From Arthrobacter sp. CAU 1506 (GTDB lineage: Bacteria > Actinomycetota > Actinomycetes > Actinomycetales > Micrococcaceae): 60,842 bases of DNA. The notes under the pieces were generated by a model. That model did not search any database. It was not told the origin of the DNA and saw nothing but the letters and a program-made list of their open reading frames with translations. Both the position numbers and the translations under genes were made by a program. The stretch lies in contig NZ_SUKC01000021.1 in NCBI RefSeq assembly GCF_005047635.1, positions 1-60,842 on the forward strand, read 5' to 3'. Positions 18,663 through 26,858 of this stretch are shown piece by piece; positions within the stretch are counted from its first letter, which is position 1; each line of letters starts with the position of its first letter.

Positions 18663-20990
18663 CTATTCGAACGCAAGCTCGACACGGCGCATCACGTCGA
18701 CGATCTGTTCCCGGTTGTACTCGGCCTTAGGTCCGGGAACGTAGCGGACGTGGCGCAAGTTTCCCCGGTAGCGGAAGCAGCCGTGGCGCCGGTAGAGGTC
18801 CCAGTCCACAGGGCCGCCCCGTTCTAGGCCTACGCTGATGCCGGTGAGTGGGCACATGCCAATGAGCTGATGGACCTGTTCGAGAACGGCGACCTCGGCA
18901 CCGTTGACCATGAGCCCAATACGCCAACGCACGTGGGAAAGTGTTGTGAACTTGGCGCCTACTGCCGTCGTACCGACAGCAAGCGGGGTCCGGATGTAGA
19001 ACATCCGGCCGTAGCAGTTGTAGCTCAGCTGCAGGAAACCGTCCTCGATGTAGAGGACGTAGCCCCCGCCCTGGTCGCCATGCGCCACCAGGACACCGCA
19101 GTCGCCGTCCTGGAACTTAAGGTCGACTTCGATGGAGAAGGACCTGAGGTTGATCAGCTTTGAGGACCGGTAGCGCTCAAGTGTCGGCGATTCGGGGCGG
19201 AGCGTGACCGGTTCCTCCATCGGCAGTTCGGTGGAGGGTCGGACCAGCTGCATGGCGCCGTCGTCGTCCAACGGGAAGACGCTGTTCATCCAGGCGGCCG
19301 CCTGCCACCTTTGCTTCAATTCGCTGAGCAGGTCCCGATACTGATTGGCGAGATTTACTGTCTCGGCAGGGTCGACATCCAGGTTGTAGAGCTCCCACTC
19401 GTCGTCCTCCCAGCCTGGACCGGTCCTAAGGGGGGACAGAGCCTTCCAGCAGCCCTCGATGTAGGCACGGCGCCCCACCAGCTCGAAGTACTGGCTGCGG
19501 GACTGGCCGGCGGTTGCCGATCCGGATTCCAGCACCGCGCGCAAACTCCTGCCGTCCTGATCTGGGGCGGGGAACCCACCCCAGGTCTCCGGGCGTGTGA
19601 CGCCGGCAAGGTCTAGCATAGTGGGTGCGATATCGGTAACATGCGCGAACTGGCGGCGGACACCATCGTCATCTGCAGAGCGCGGAAGGCCTCCGGGCCA
19701 GGAGATAATGGCAGGGACATGGACGCCGCCCGCATAGGTATGCATCTTGTACTGCCGGAACGGCGTATTGGAGGCATAGGCCCAACCGCGGGGATAGTGT
19801 ACGAAGGTCTGTGGCCCGCCAATCAACGAAGGGTCGCGGTCCACATCCGATTCCCAATCGTCGGGCAGGAGCGAGCTGGACGTGAACTGGCTGAAGTAGC
19901 TGCGGGTGCCGCCCGGGCCGCCTTCGGCCGAGGCACCGTTGTCGGAGGTGAAGACGAAGATCGTGTTCTCAAACTCGCCAGCCTCTTCCAGATGTCGGAT
20001 GAGGCGGCCAAGGTTCTGGTCGGTGTTGTCGACCATGGCCGCGTAGACCTCCATATAGCGCTCTAGCAGCGCGCGCTCGTCCACCCCGAGGCTCTCCCAC
20101 GGTGCGACGTCGAAACCGGTCTCGGCGTTGCGCGAAGCGCATGCGGTGCCCTCGGTGAAGAGCCCCGAGGCGAGCTGCCGGGCGAAGCGTGCCTTGCGGA
20201 CCTCGTCCCAGCCGGCACCGTAGTGGCCGCGATATTTGGCAATGTCGGCCTCCTTGGCCTGCAGCGGCGCGTGCACCGCCTGATGGGCGAAATAGAGGAA
20301 GAACGGCTTGTCCGGGTCAGACTGGCGCAGTTCAGTAACCATGGCCATTGCCCTGTCCGTCAATTCGTCGGTCAGGTAATAGTCCTCGGGGAAGCTGTCG
20401 ATGCTGACTTGGGAGTTGTCGCTGACTAGCCGGTGCGGATGGAACAGGGACGTGAAGCCGTCCATGCAGCCGAAGTACCGGTCGAAGCCGCGCTGGCAGG
20501 GCCAGGAGGATTTGTCTGCGCCGTCGTGGAGGCGGCTCTCGCCGGTTAGGTGCCACTTGCCGACCATGAACGTCGCGTAGCCTGCGGCCCGGAACGATTC
20601 CGCAACGGTGGGCACATTCGCGGGAATCTCCATGGTCGAGTGCGGGAAACCCGGGTCGATGTGCGGCACGAAGGAGAAGCCGACGCGGTGGTTGTTCAGT
20701 CCGGTTATCAGGGAAGCCCGGGCCGGGGCGCACATCGGCGGGGTGTGGTAGTTGGTGAATCGGTAGCCGCCCCCGGCCAGGCGGTCCAGGTTCGGCGTGT
20801 CGATTTCGCTGCCGAACGGGCCGATGTCGCTGAAGCCCACATCGTCCATCAGCATAACGACGACGTTCGGCGAGCCCTGGATCGGACGCGGCTTGGTTGG
20901 CCACGCCCGGACGGATTCGGAGGCCCGCTCCCGCACGATCCCGAGAAATCCTTCATTGTCTCGGGCGGGTAACTGTTCGTCACGGCGCAT
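18663..20990 (-). CDS. Cys-type sulfatase (arylsulfatase family S1)
   Basis: A 775-residue sulfatase. The nucleophile motif CAPARASLITG is present with Cys87, the residue that must become formylglycine, so the enzyme depends on an FGE such as the one at 2265-3236. Other metal-site segments are VVVMLMDDVGFSDIG near residue 45, GKWHLTG near 145 and FVFTSDNGAS near 355. After about residue 560 there is a C-terminal beta-rich domain common in long arylsulfatases. ATG 20990 follows GGAAGG; the upstream frame looks non-coding. No signal peptide is visible, so a cytoplasmic enzyme is likely. It is divergent from the operon starting at 21301. Substrate class (aryl, alkyl or sugar sulfate) is not settled by sequence. 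Confidence 0.92.
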   Translation of the reverse strand: MRRDEQLPARDNEGFLGIVRERASESVRAWPTKPRPIQGSPNVVVMLMDDVGFSDIGPFGSEIDTPNLDRLAGGGYRFTNYHTPPMCAPARASLITGLNNHRVGFSFVPHIDPGFPHSTMEIPANVPTVAESFRAAGYATFMVGKWHLTGESRLHDGADKSSWPCQRGFDRYFGCMDGFTSLFHPHRLVSDNSQVSIDSFPEDYYLTDELTDRAMAMVTELRQSDPDKPFFLYFAHQAVHAPLQAKEADIAKYRGHYGAGWDEVRKARFARQLASGLFTEGTACASRNAETGFDVAPWESLGVDERALLERYMEVYAAMVDNTDQNLGRLIRHLEEAGEFENTIFVFTSDNGASAEGGPGGTRSYFSQFTSSSLLPDDWESDVDRDPSLIGGPQTFVHYPRGWAYASNTPFRQYKMHTYAGGVHVPAIISWPGGLPRSADDDGVRRQFAHVTDIAPTMLDLAGVTRPETWGGFPAPDQDGRSLRAVLESGSATAGQSRSQYFELVGRRAYIEGCWKALSPLRTGPGWEDDEWELYNLDVDPAETVNLANQYRDLLSELKQRWQAAAWMNSVFPLDDDGAMQLVRPSTELPMEEPVTLRPESPTLERYRSSKLINLRSFSIEVDLKFQDGDCGVLVAHGDQGGGYVLYIEDGFLQLSYNCYGRMFYIRTPLAVGTTAVGAKFTTLSHVRWRIGLMVNGAEVAVLEQVHQLIGMCPLTGISVGLERGGPVDWDLYRRHGCFRYRGNLRHVRYVPGPKAEYNREQIVDVMRRVELAFE

Positions 20991-21300
20991 GCTGATGTCC
21001 TTCCTGTCGATTCTGAATTCGGCGGTTCGTGTTTGGACACAGCCGGCGTGCCGAGCTTGGTCTTCGCGCTGGTAGCGGATCCGTCCTAGATGGCGATCCA
21101 ACGGACCGCAACCGCATCTGCCCGCGGAGCGTGCTCGACGGCCCAAGAGGGGATAGAACGCCCCTCTCCGTCCGAGATGTCGGCATTCCTGTTGTTTAGG
21201 CGGAGTCGCTTTTTTTGAGTTATTGTATTACGAACTTACAAAGTAATGGATGAGGTTGATCATTTCCAGCTGTCATGGCAAGACGCGTCAAGGAGTAATC
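20991..21300. promoter_or_regulatory. Divergent promoter region, sulfatase and hydrolase operon
   Basis: A 310-bp region between divergent genes with no supported gene. It includes a T-run at about 21210 and a GntR-type site at 21223-21233, about 70 bp before GTG 21301. Confidence 0.6.
21223..21233. promoter_or_regulatory. GntR/FCD-type operator match
   Basis: TTGTATTACGA fits TNGTNNNACNA exactly, the operator form known for several FadR/FCD-type GntR regulators. It belongs to a set of similar sites in this window (28091, 29345, 38070, 42494; half sites at 39548 and 46963). Confidence 0.55.
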
Positions 21301-22143
21301 GTGAACACGGACAGGGACGCGGAGTATGAAGTCGTCATAGTCCGCTACGCCTCACGGCAGACAATGCGCAGCCAGGTCTACCTGAACTACCACCTGTATG
21401 GGGAGCCGGACGGCCCGATCGGAATGGACTACTACTTCTGGGTCATCCGCAATAGCCACCGCACCTATGTCGTGGATACCGGCTACAGCACGCTCGGCGG
21501 GAATAACCGGAACCGCGGCCACCTGATCCATCCCGGCGAAGCGCTGCGGAAGCTCGGCGTCGACCCGGACGAGGCGACGCTGATCCTGACCCACGCGCAC
21601 TACGACCACGCCGGCAATGTGGACCTGTTCCCAAACTCGACGGTGATCGTGCCCAAGACGGAGTTCGATTTCTGGACAGGGCCCTATGCGCGGCGGCTGC
21701 AGTACCGCCACTCGGTCGAGGGCAGCGAGATCAACCACCTGCGCACCGTCTACGAACAGGGACGGATGCAGTTCCACGCCGGGCAGGAATTGCTTGCTCC
21801 GGGCATCGAGATGATTCAGCTGGGCGGTCACTCCCCCGGCCAGGCCATCCTGACGGTCAAGACCAGCGCCGGCACAGTGCTGCTGGCCTCCGACGCCACC
21901 CACTACTACGAGGAGCTGGACCGAGACATGCCCTTCCTGGTGGTCGCTGACTTGGAGGCCATGTACGCCGGCTTCGACGAAATGAAGCGCCTGATGGCCG
22001 AGCGCGGCGCCATCCTTGTCCCCGGGCATGACCCGGAGGTCCTGGGCCGGCACGAACAGTACGATGGCGAGCTCGCGAGCTTCGCCGCCTCGATCGGCCG
22101 TCTGCCGCAGCCCACAGCAACAACGGAAAAGGAACTCGTATGA
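21301..22143 (+). CDS. Metallo-beta-lactamase-fold hydrolase (AHL-lactonase-like)
   Basis: A 280-residue protein with the dizinc motif THAHYDHAGN (HxHxDH) near residue 100, and later metal ligands in GGHSPGQ, LLASDATH and VPGHDP. This arrangement is shared with the N-acyl homoserine lactonase (AttM/AiiA) group, but many such proteins hydrolyse other lactones or esters. The start used is GTG 21301, with AAGGAG 6 bases upstream; a longer frame from 21250 lacks a ribosome site. Its last codons overlap the next gene as ATGA. As first gene of a catabolic operon it may open a lactone or ester intermediate rather than quench signalling. Confidence 0.85.
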   Translation: MNTDRDAEYEVVIVRYASRQTMRSQVYLNYHLYGEPDGPIGMDYYFWVIRNSHRTYVVDTGYSTLGGNNRNRGHLIHPGEALRKLGVDPDEATLILTHAHYDHAGNVDLFPNSTVIVPKTEFDFWTGPYARRLQYRHSVEGSEINHLRTVYEQGRMQFHAGQELLAPGIEMIQLGGHSPGQAILTVKTSAGTVLLASDATHYYEELDRDMPFLVVADLEAMYAGFDEMKRLMAERGAILVPGHDPEVLGRHEQYDGELASFAASIGRLPQPTATTEKELV

Positions 22144-23114
22144 CCCCCGCGCTGAGTGACGACAGTCCAGCCCTGCCGCTGGACGGATTCAGGACCGGCT
22201 TTATCGGCCTAGGGAATATGGGCGGACGCATGGCTCGCTGTCTGGTCAATGCCGGCCAGCCGGTGCTCGGCTATGACACCCGTCCCGAAAGCATCGAGAC
22301 GGCCGGCGCCACCTCGGCCTCGTCCGTGGCCGAGGTGGTAACCTCCTCCGACATCGTCCTGCTGTCCCTGCCAGAGAGCAGGATCGTGGAGGCCGTGGTG
22401 CTCGGCGAGGACGGCGTGCTGGCCCATGCCCGGCCCGGCCAGGTCCTGGTGGATCTGAGCACCTCCGCCCCCTCCTCAACCATCCGGCTGCATGCGCAGC
22501 TGCTGGAAAAGGGCATGACCCTGATCGACGCCGGCATCTCCGGGGGCGCGGCCGCGGCCGAGAAGGGCGCGCTAACCCTGATGACCGGCGGTGATATCCA
22601 GGTATTAGAGCGCATCCGCCCGGTGCTGGAGGCGTTCGCCGCGCATATCTTCCACTGCGGCGCCGTCGGCGCCGGCCACACCGCCAAGCTGCTGAACAAC
22701 TTCCTGAACGCAATTGCGCTCTCGGCGACTGCCGAAGTGATGGTCGCCGGCCGTAAGGCAGGCCTGAACTTGGAAGTCCTGCTGGAGGTGCTCAACAACA
22801 GCTCGGGGGTTAACTTCGCGACCTTAAACCGGTTCCCAAAGATCATCCACGGCGACTACCTCAAGGGTGGACTGACCAACTCGCTGATGATGAAGGACGT
22901 GTTGGCCTACGTGGACCTGCTGTCCGGCCTGGGCGTGGCAAGCCCCAACTCCTCCGCTCCGCTGGCATCCTTCGGACTGGCGCAGCAGATGGGCTATTCC
23001 GACCAGATCAGTAACACCGTCGTCGACGCCATCGGCGACGTCTCCGGCGGTGTCCGCCTCCATAACAGCACCTCGGGCACCGACACCTCCACTGCAGGAA
23101 AGGACAGGGCATGA
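22140..23114 (+). CDS. HIBADH-like NAD(P)-dependent dehydrogenase, copy 1
   Basis: A 324-residue beta-hydroxyacid dehydrogenase (3-hydroxyisobutyrate/6-phosphogluconate group). It shows the N-terminal dinucleotide motif GFIGLGNMGGRMA near residue 20, the substrate-site DAGISGGAAAAEKGAL near 130 and the catalytic Lys in GHTAKLLNNFL near 180. The start overlaps the previous gene and the stop overlaps the cupin gene, both as ATGA. The C-terminal 20 residues are Ser/Thr-rich and unlike the family. A second member lies in the same operon at 23909-24820. Such pairs suggest consecutive or isomeric hydroxyacid intermediates. Confidence 0.88.
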   Translation: MTPALSDDSPALPLDGFRTGFIGLGNMGGRMARCLVNAGQPVLGYDTRPESIETAGATSASSVAEVVTSSDIVLLSLPESRIVEAVVLGEDGVLAHARPGQVLVDLSTSAPSSTIRLHAQLLEKGMTLIDAGISGGAAAAEKGALTLMTGGDIQVLERIRPVLEAFAAHIFHCGAVGAGHTAKLLNNFLNAIALSATAEVMVAGRKAGLNLEVLLEVLNNSSGVNFATLNRFPKIIHGDYLKGGLTNSLMMKDVLAYVDLLSGLGVASPNSSAPLASFGLAQQMGYSDQISNTVVDAIGDVSGGVRLHNSTSGTDTSTAGKDRA

Positions 23115-23512
23115 AACTCATCCACGGCACCGAACAGGCCGGCACCGCTGGCAAGACCGGCTCACAGTTCACCGGAATGGTCTACAACTACCTGACCCTG
23201 CCCTCCACCGACGGTGTCACCATCAACACCGTCAATTTTTCGCCCGGCGCCCGGACCTACTGGCACCGGCACGAACACGGCCAGATCCTCCAGGTCCTCG
23301 CCGGCGAAGGCCTCGTCTGCACCGAGGCCGACGGTGTGCGGGTGCTGCACACCGGTGACACCGTCTGGTGCCCGCCGGGAGAACGGCACTGGCACGGAGC
23401 CGCCGCCGGCGCCTTCATGACACACACAGCCGTCTCTCTGGGCCGGACCGATTGGGCCGAAGAAGTCAGCGATGAACAATACGGCGACGCATCCGCGGCG
23501 CAGGAAGGCTAG
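23111..23512 (+). CDS. Cupin-domain protein
   Basis: A 133-residue single cupin. The two metal-binding motifs are seen as HRHEHGQILQVLAGEG and, later, VWCPPGERHWHG, keeping the His/Glu ligands. It resembles small cupins near carboxymuconolactone-decarboxylase-like genes. It overlaps the upstream dehydrogenase as ATGA and lies 5 bp before the next gene. It could be an isomerase, a decarboxylase or a dioxygenase; sequence alone does not decide. Confidence 0.85.
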   Translation: MKLIHGTEQAGTAGKTGSQFTGMVYNYLTLPSTDGVTINTVNFSPGARTYWHRHEHGQILQVLAGEGLVCTEADGVRVLHTGDTVWCPPGERHWHGAAAGAFMTHTAVSLGRTDWAEEVSDEQYGDASAAQEG

Positions 23513-23517
23513 TAACA

Positions 23518-23916
23518 ATGACCAGCGACAAGACTCACCGCCAGAGTTACGAGGACGGGCTTGCCGCCCGGCGGGAGGTGCTCGGCAACGCCCACGTGGA
23601 CAAGTCCCTGAGCCAGGTCAGCGAATTCGCCCGCCCCGTGCAGGAACTGGTCACCGAGTACTGCTGGGGCGAAATTTGGACCCGACCGGGCCTGACCCGG
23701 GCCACCCGCAGCATGCTCAACCTGGCCATGCTCACCGCCCTGAACCGCAGCCACGAACTGGCCGTCCACGTCCGCGGCGCCCTCACCAACGGGGTCACCG
23801 AGGAAGAGATCCAGGAGGTGCTGCTCCAGACGGCCATCTACGTCGGCGTGCCTGCAGCGCTGGAATCCTTCCGCGTGGCCGAGCAGGTCATCAAGGAGTT
23901 CAAGGGCCATGAATAA
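23518..23916 (+). CDS. Carboxymuconolactone decarboxylase-like protein (single domain)
   Basis: A 132-residue protein of the CMD/AhpD-like family (all-helical). RSMLNLAMLTALNRSHELAVHVRGALTNGVTEEEI is recognisable in pieces: RSMLNLAML near residue 62, then ELAVHVRGAL and GVTEEEIQEVL. Length and lack of a CxxC pair favour the PcaC-type decarboxylase group over peroxidase-like AhpD. It lies between a cupin and a second HIBADH-like dehydrogenase, overlapping the latter by 8 bp. PcaC itself serves the protocatechuate branch, whose other enzymes are not here, so the reaction is probably a related decarboxylation. Confidence 0.87.
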   Translation: MTSDKTHRQSYEDGLAARREVLGNAHVDKSLSQVSEFARPVQELVTEYCWGEIWTRPGLTRATRSMLNLAMLTALNRSHELAVHVRGALTNGVTEEEIQEVLLQTAIYVGVPAALESFRVAEQVIKEFKGHE

Positions 23917-24820
23917 CCCCGGCTGCGGCCTGCCTTCCGTCGGCTTCATCGGTCTGGGCAATATGGGCTCTCCCATGTCCGCACGGCTGGCTGCCGCGGG
24001 CTATCGAGTCACCGGCTTTGACCTGGACCCCGGCGCGCGGGCCAGGCTGGCTGATGCCGGCGGAACCGCCGTCGAAAGCGCCGCCGACGCCACCCTCGGC
24101 GCCGACGTCGTCATCCTGATGCTGCCCAACTCCGCCGTCGTCGAGGCCGTCCTGGCTGAGCCGGAAATGAAGCAGGCGTTGGCGCCTGGCACCACCATCG
24201 TGGACATGAGCTCCTCGGATCCGTTGTCCACCCGCAGGCTGGCCGGCGAACTCGCCGCGGTGTCCGTGATTCTGGTCGATGCGCCGGTGTCAGGCGGAGT
24301 CAAGGGGGCCCAAACTGGCAAGCTGACCATCATGGCCGGGGGTCCGGAGTCGGCGGTGGCGCAGATCGGTCCGTTGCTGGCACACCTTGGTAGGGCCCGC
24401 CGCGCCGGCGAAGTGGGCGCCGGGCACGCGCTCAAGGCCATCAACAACCTGCTCTCGGCCACACACCTCCTGGCCACGGCGGAAGGTGTCCTAGCCGGCG
24501 AGCGCTTCGGCCTGGAGCCGGGGTTGATGGTCGAGCTAATCAATAGCTCCAGTGGCCGCAGCGGCTCTACGGACAACAAGTACCCCAACTTCATTCTCCC
24601 GGAGACCTTCGATTCCGGGTTCGGCCTGCGTCTGATGCTCAAGGACATGAAGATTGCCACGGACTTGGCTCGGCAGTTGGGCTTCTCCAGCAGGCTGGGC
24701 GAGCAGGCGGTGGCCCTCTGGGAGCAGGCGGCCCAGGATCTACCGCCCGCTGCAGACCACACCGAAATCGCCCGCTGGACCGCCGCAGCCGCCCGGGCCG
24801 GCCAGGAACAAGGAGAATAA
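23909..24820 (+). CDS. HIBADH-like NAD(P)-dependent dehydrogenase, copy 2
   Basis: A 303-residue beta-hydroxyacid dehydrogenase with GFIGLGNMGSPMS near residue 13, the substrate site DAPVSGGVKGAQTG near 125 and catalytic Lys in GHALKAINNLLS near 175. It overlaps the CMD gene at its start and is followed after 2 bp by a two-domain CMD-like gene. It is related to the protein at 22140-23114 but clearly diverged, so each probably has its own substrate. Confidence 0.88.
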   Translation: MNNPGCGLPSVGFIGLGNMGSPMSARLAAAGYRVTGFDLDPGARARLADAGGTAVESAADATLGADVVILMLPNSAVVEAVLAEPEMKQALAPGTTIVDMSSSDPLSTRRLAGELAAVSVILVDAPVSGGVKGAQTGKLTIMAGGPESAVAQIGPLLAHLGRARRAGEVGAGHALKAINNLLSATHLLATAEGVLAGERFGLEPGLMVELINSSSGRSGSTDNKYPNFILPETFDSGFGLRLMLKDMKIATDLARQLGFSSRLGEQAVALWEQAAQDLPPAADHTEIARWTAAAARAGQEQGE

Positions 24821-24822
24821 CC

Positions 24823-25617
24823 ATGAGCCTCAATGCAGAGAAGCAACGCATCAAGGACGAGATCATCGCCATCCATGGCAGCTGGGACGAGTCCTGGCAG
24901 TCCATCTTGGAGCTGCGGTCGGGATTCCTGGCGGCCTACGCGAAGTTCGCTGCCGTTCCGTGGAAGAAGAACCACCTTGATGCCAAGACCAGGGAGTTAA
25001 TCTACCTGGCCGTCGATGCCGCGGCGACGCACATGCACACCCCGGGCGTTCGCCAGCACATCCGCGCCGCGCTGGCCCACGGCGCCACCCCCGCCGAAAT
25101 CATGGAGGTCATTGAGCTGACGAGCACGCTAGGAATCCATGCGATGAATATCGGTGTCCCGCTGCTGGTCGAGGTGCTCGAGGAAGCCGGTCTGCGCGAT
25201 GGGCCCGAACCGCTGACGGAATACCAGGAGGAGCTCAAGGCCCGGTTCACCATGAACCGCGGCTACTGGCATTCGTTCTGGGACGAGATGCTGGAACTGG
25301 ACCCGGAGATCTTCGAGGCCTATACGGATTTCTCCTCCGTGCCGTGGGAAACCGGCACCTTGGAGCCGAAGGTCAAGGAATTCATCTACGTCGCCTTCGA
25401 CGCGGCCGCCACCCACCTGTATGTCAAGGGCTGGAAGCTGCACATGAAGAACGCGATCGGCTACGGCGCGACCAAGGAAGAGCTGCTTGAGGTCATGGAG
25501 ATCGCCAGCGTCATGGGCATGCAGGCTGCCACGGCCGCCTTCCCGATCCTAGCCGAAGAGCTGGCCCGGGCCGGCAGTACCGCGGGTGCCGGCAGTGCAC
25601 CCGAGCCAGTGCGCTAA
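24823..25617 (+). CDS. Two-domain carboxymuconolactone decarboxylase-like protein
   Basis: A 264-residue protein with two CMD domains in tandem. The first has LDAKTRELIYLAVDAAATH and GATPAEIMEVIEL; the second repeats this as LEPKVKEFIYVAFDAAATH and GATKEELLEVMEI. The repeat shows an internal duplication. The ribosome site AAGGAG overlaps the end of the preceding gene. The last 15 residues are low complexity (Gly, Ala, Ser). Its function is unknown beyond the family. Confidence 0.85.
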   Translation: MSLNAEKQRIKDEIIAIHGSWDESWQSILELRSGFLAAYAKFAAVPWKKNHLDAKTRELIYLAVDAAATHMHTPGVRQHIRAALAHGATPAEIMEVIELTSTLGIHAMNIGVPLLVEVLEEAGLRDGPEPLTEYQEELKARFTMNRGYWHSFWDEMLELDPEIFEAYTDFSSVPWETGTLEPKVKEFIYVAFDAAATHLYVKGWKLHMKNAIGYGATKEELLEVMEIASVMGMQAATAAFPILAEELARAGSTAGAGSAPEPVR

Positions 25618-25643
25618 GGGCTCGGGCTGAGCACCGGGTAACC

Positions 25644-26381
25644 ATGCCGACACCTACCAATTCTCTGGCCGAGGCTTGGGACGCCAGTCCCGTCGGCCGG
25701 GTCGCCGCCCCCCTGCGCGAGCAGGTGACCGCCGCCCTGCGGGAGGCGATCCTTGACTTCCGGCTGAAACCGGGCCGGCGGCTGGTGGAACGGGAACTGA
25801 TCGAGCAGCTCGACGTCTCCCGCACCACGGTGCGGGAGGCACTGCGGGAGCTGACTGCCGAAGGACTGGTCACCATCGTGCCCCAGAGGGGCGCCATCGT
25901 CACCGCTCCGTCGTGGGATGACGCCAGGGATCTGTACGAGGTCCGGGCCGCTTTGGAATCCCGCCTCGTGGAACGGTTCGTGGAGCGGGCATCGAGATCG
26001 CAGGAGCTGGCCCTGGCGGCAGCCGTGGAAAGCTTCGCGGAGGCATCCACACGGGAGGCCGGGGTACATGTCGCGCTAACCGCCAAGGACGTCTTCTACG
26101 AAGTGCTCCTCGCTGGCGCCGCCAGCCCTGCCCTCCAACAGCTCACCGAGAGCATCCAGGCCCGAGTGCGCGTCCTGCGGGCCACCTCGATGTCCATGCC
26201 TGGCCGCAGCAGCAAGGCTGTAGACGAACTGCGCGGCGTCCTCGCAGCCATCCAGTCTCGGGACGGGCAACAGGCGGCGGCCCTGTATGTGGAGCACGTG
26301 CGCCAAGCTGCTGAGACCGCATTGCAAAACATGCACGAATTCGACGACGGGCTTCAGCCCGGGAACGGCCAGGAATCATGA
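25644..26381 (+). CDS. GntR-family regulator (FadR/FCD subfamily), copy 1
   Basis: A 245-residue regulator. An N-terminal winged helix (about residues 20-88) shows [41 protein letters not shown] and GLVTIVPQRGA in order. The C-terminal all-helical FCD domain follows (about 95-230), with DLYEVRAALE and metal/ligand-site histidines only partly kept. It is 26 bp after the CMD gene and probably the last gene of that operon. The protein is closely similar to that at 39590-40297 through both domains, so the two should recognise much the same operator. The inducer is probably a pathway acid. Confidence 0.92.
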   Translation: MPTPTNSLAEAWDASPVGRVAAPLREQVTAALREAILDFRLKPGRRLVERELIEQLDVSRTTVREALRELTAEGLVTIVPQRGAIVTAPSWDDARDLYEVRAALESRLVERFVERASRSQELALAAAVESFAEASTREAGVHVALTAKDVFYEVLLAGAASPALQQLTESIQARVRVLRATSMSMPGRSSKAVDELRGVLAAIQSRDGQQAAALYVEHVRQAAETALQNMHEFDDGLQPGNGQES

Positions 26382-26858
26382 CCGAGAGCCTCTACTCAAG
26401 GTCCGCCCTGTCCACGGGAATCGGAGCCGCGCCCACATCAAACGAACTGGTGGCGCGGGGATCGCGACGCAGGGCCTCTACGGCGAGAAAAGCCATCAAG
26501 CGTTCGTTCGCGGAAGCCGGCCGATACAACATCCTGCTTCCGCTCGATACGGCGAGTTCGAATACGGGTTCGCCACGCTTTTGCGGGCCGGTGGAAATTT
26601 GGCAGGCGGTCCAACTAGCCGCCAAAGCCGTGGACCTAGCCTTCACCACCGCGGTTCGAGCGACCAGACGCGGCCCACGACTGGAAATGCACCACCGGAA
26701 CGTGTCCATGTACACGCACATCGCTGCGCGGTCGACGCCATCTACGCTTCCACGGCCCGCTTGATGCTGGACGAAGCGCCGGACAACCTAGGCGGTCGCG
26801 CACGCCCGCCACAGCAAACCCTGGACCCCAAGACCAGCTCAAGAAAGAGGAAACACCC
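26378..26858 (+). pseudogene. Ruined acyl-CoA-dehydrogenase-fold monooxygenase
   Basis: Pieces in different frames match the monooxygenases at 12919 and 41215. Frame one starts TSNELVARG (compare TPDELVARA in the second copy). Another frame reads HQAFV, then EFEYGFATLLRAG (compare HQEFL and the FGG region). It then jumps to AAKAVDLAFTTA and RNVSMYTHIAA, which match AANDAVELAF-type residues and DVAMYKTHIAA close to the end of the 416-residue protein. About 250 central residues are missing and several frameshifts occur. It starts with an ATGA overlap on the gntR stop, so it was once translated in that operon. Confidence 0.8.

Noticed and set aside
20991-21146. N-terminal extension of the sulfatase
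   Set aside because: It is open but Arg-rich, without a ribosome site; ATG 20990 has GGAAGG and starts a sensible protein.
21250-21300. Earlier start of the metallo-beta-lactamase-fold gene
   Set aside because: GTG 21301 has AAGGAG directly before it; the earlier frame lacks one.
21301-22143. Quorum-quenching lactonase as firm function
   Set aside because: The motif fits, but the same fold serves many hydrolases and no quorum-sensing gene is near.
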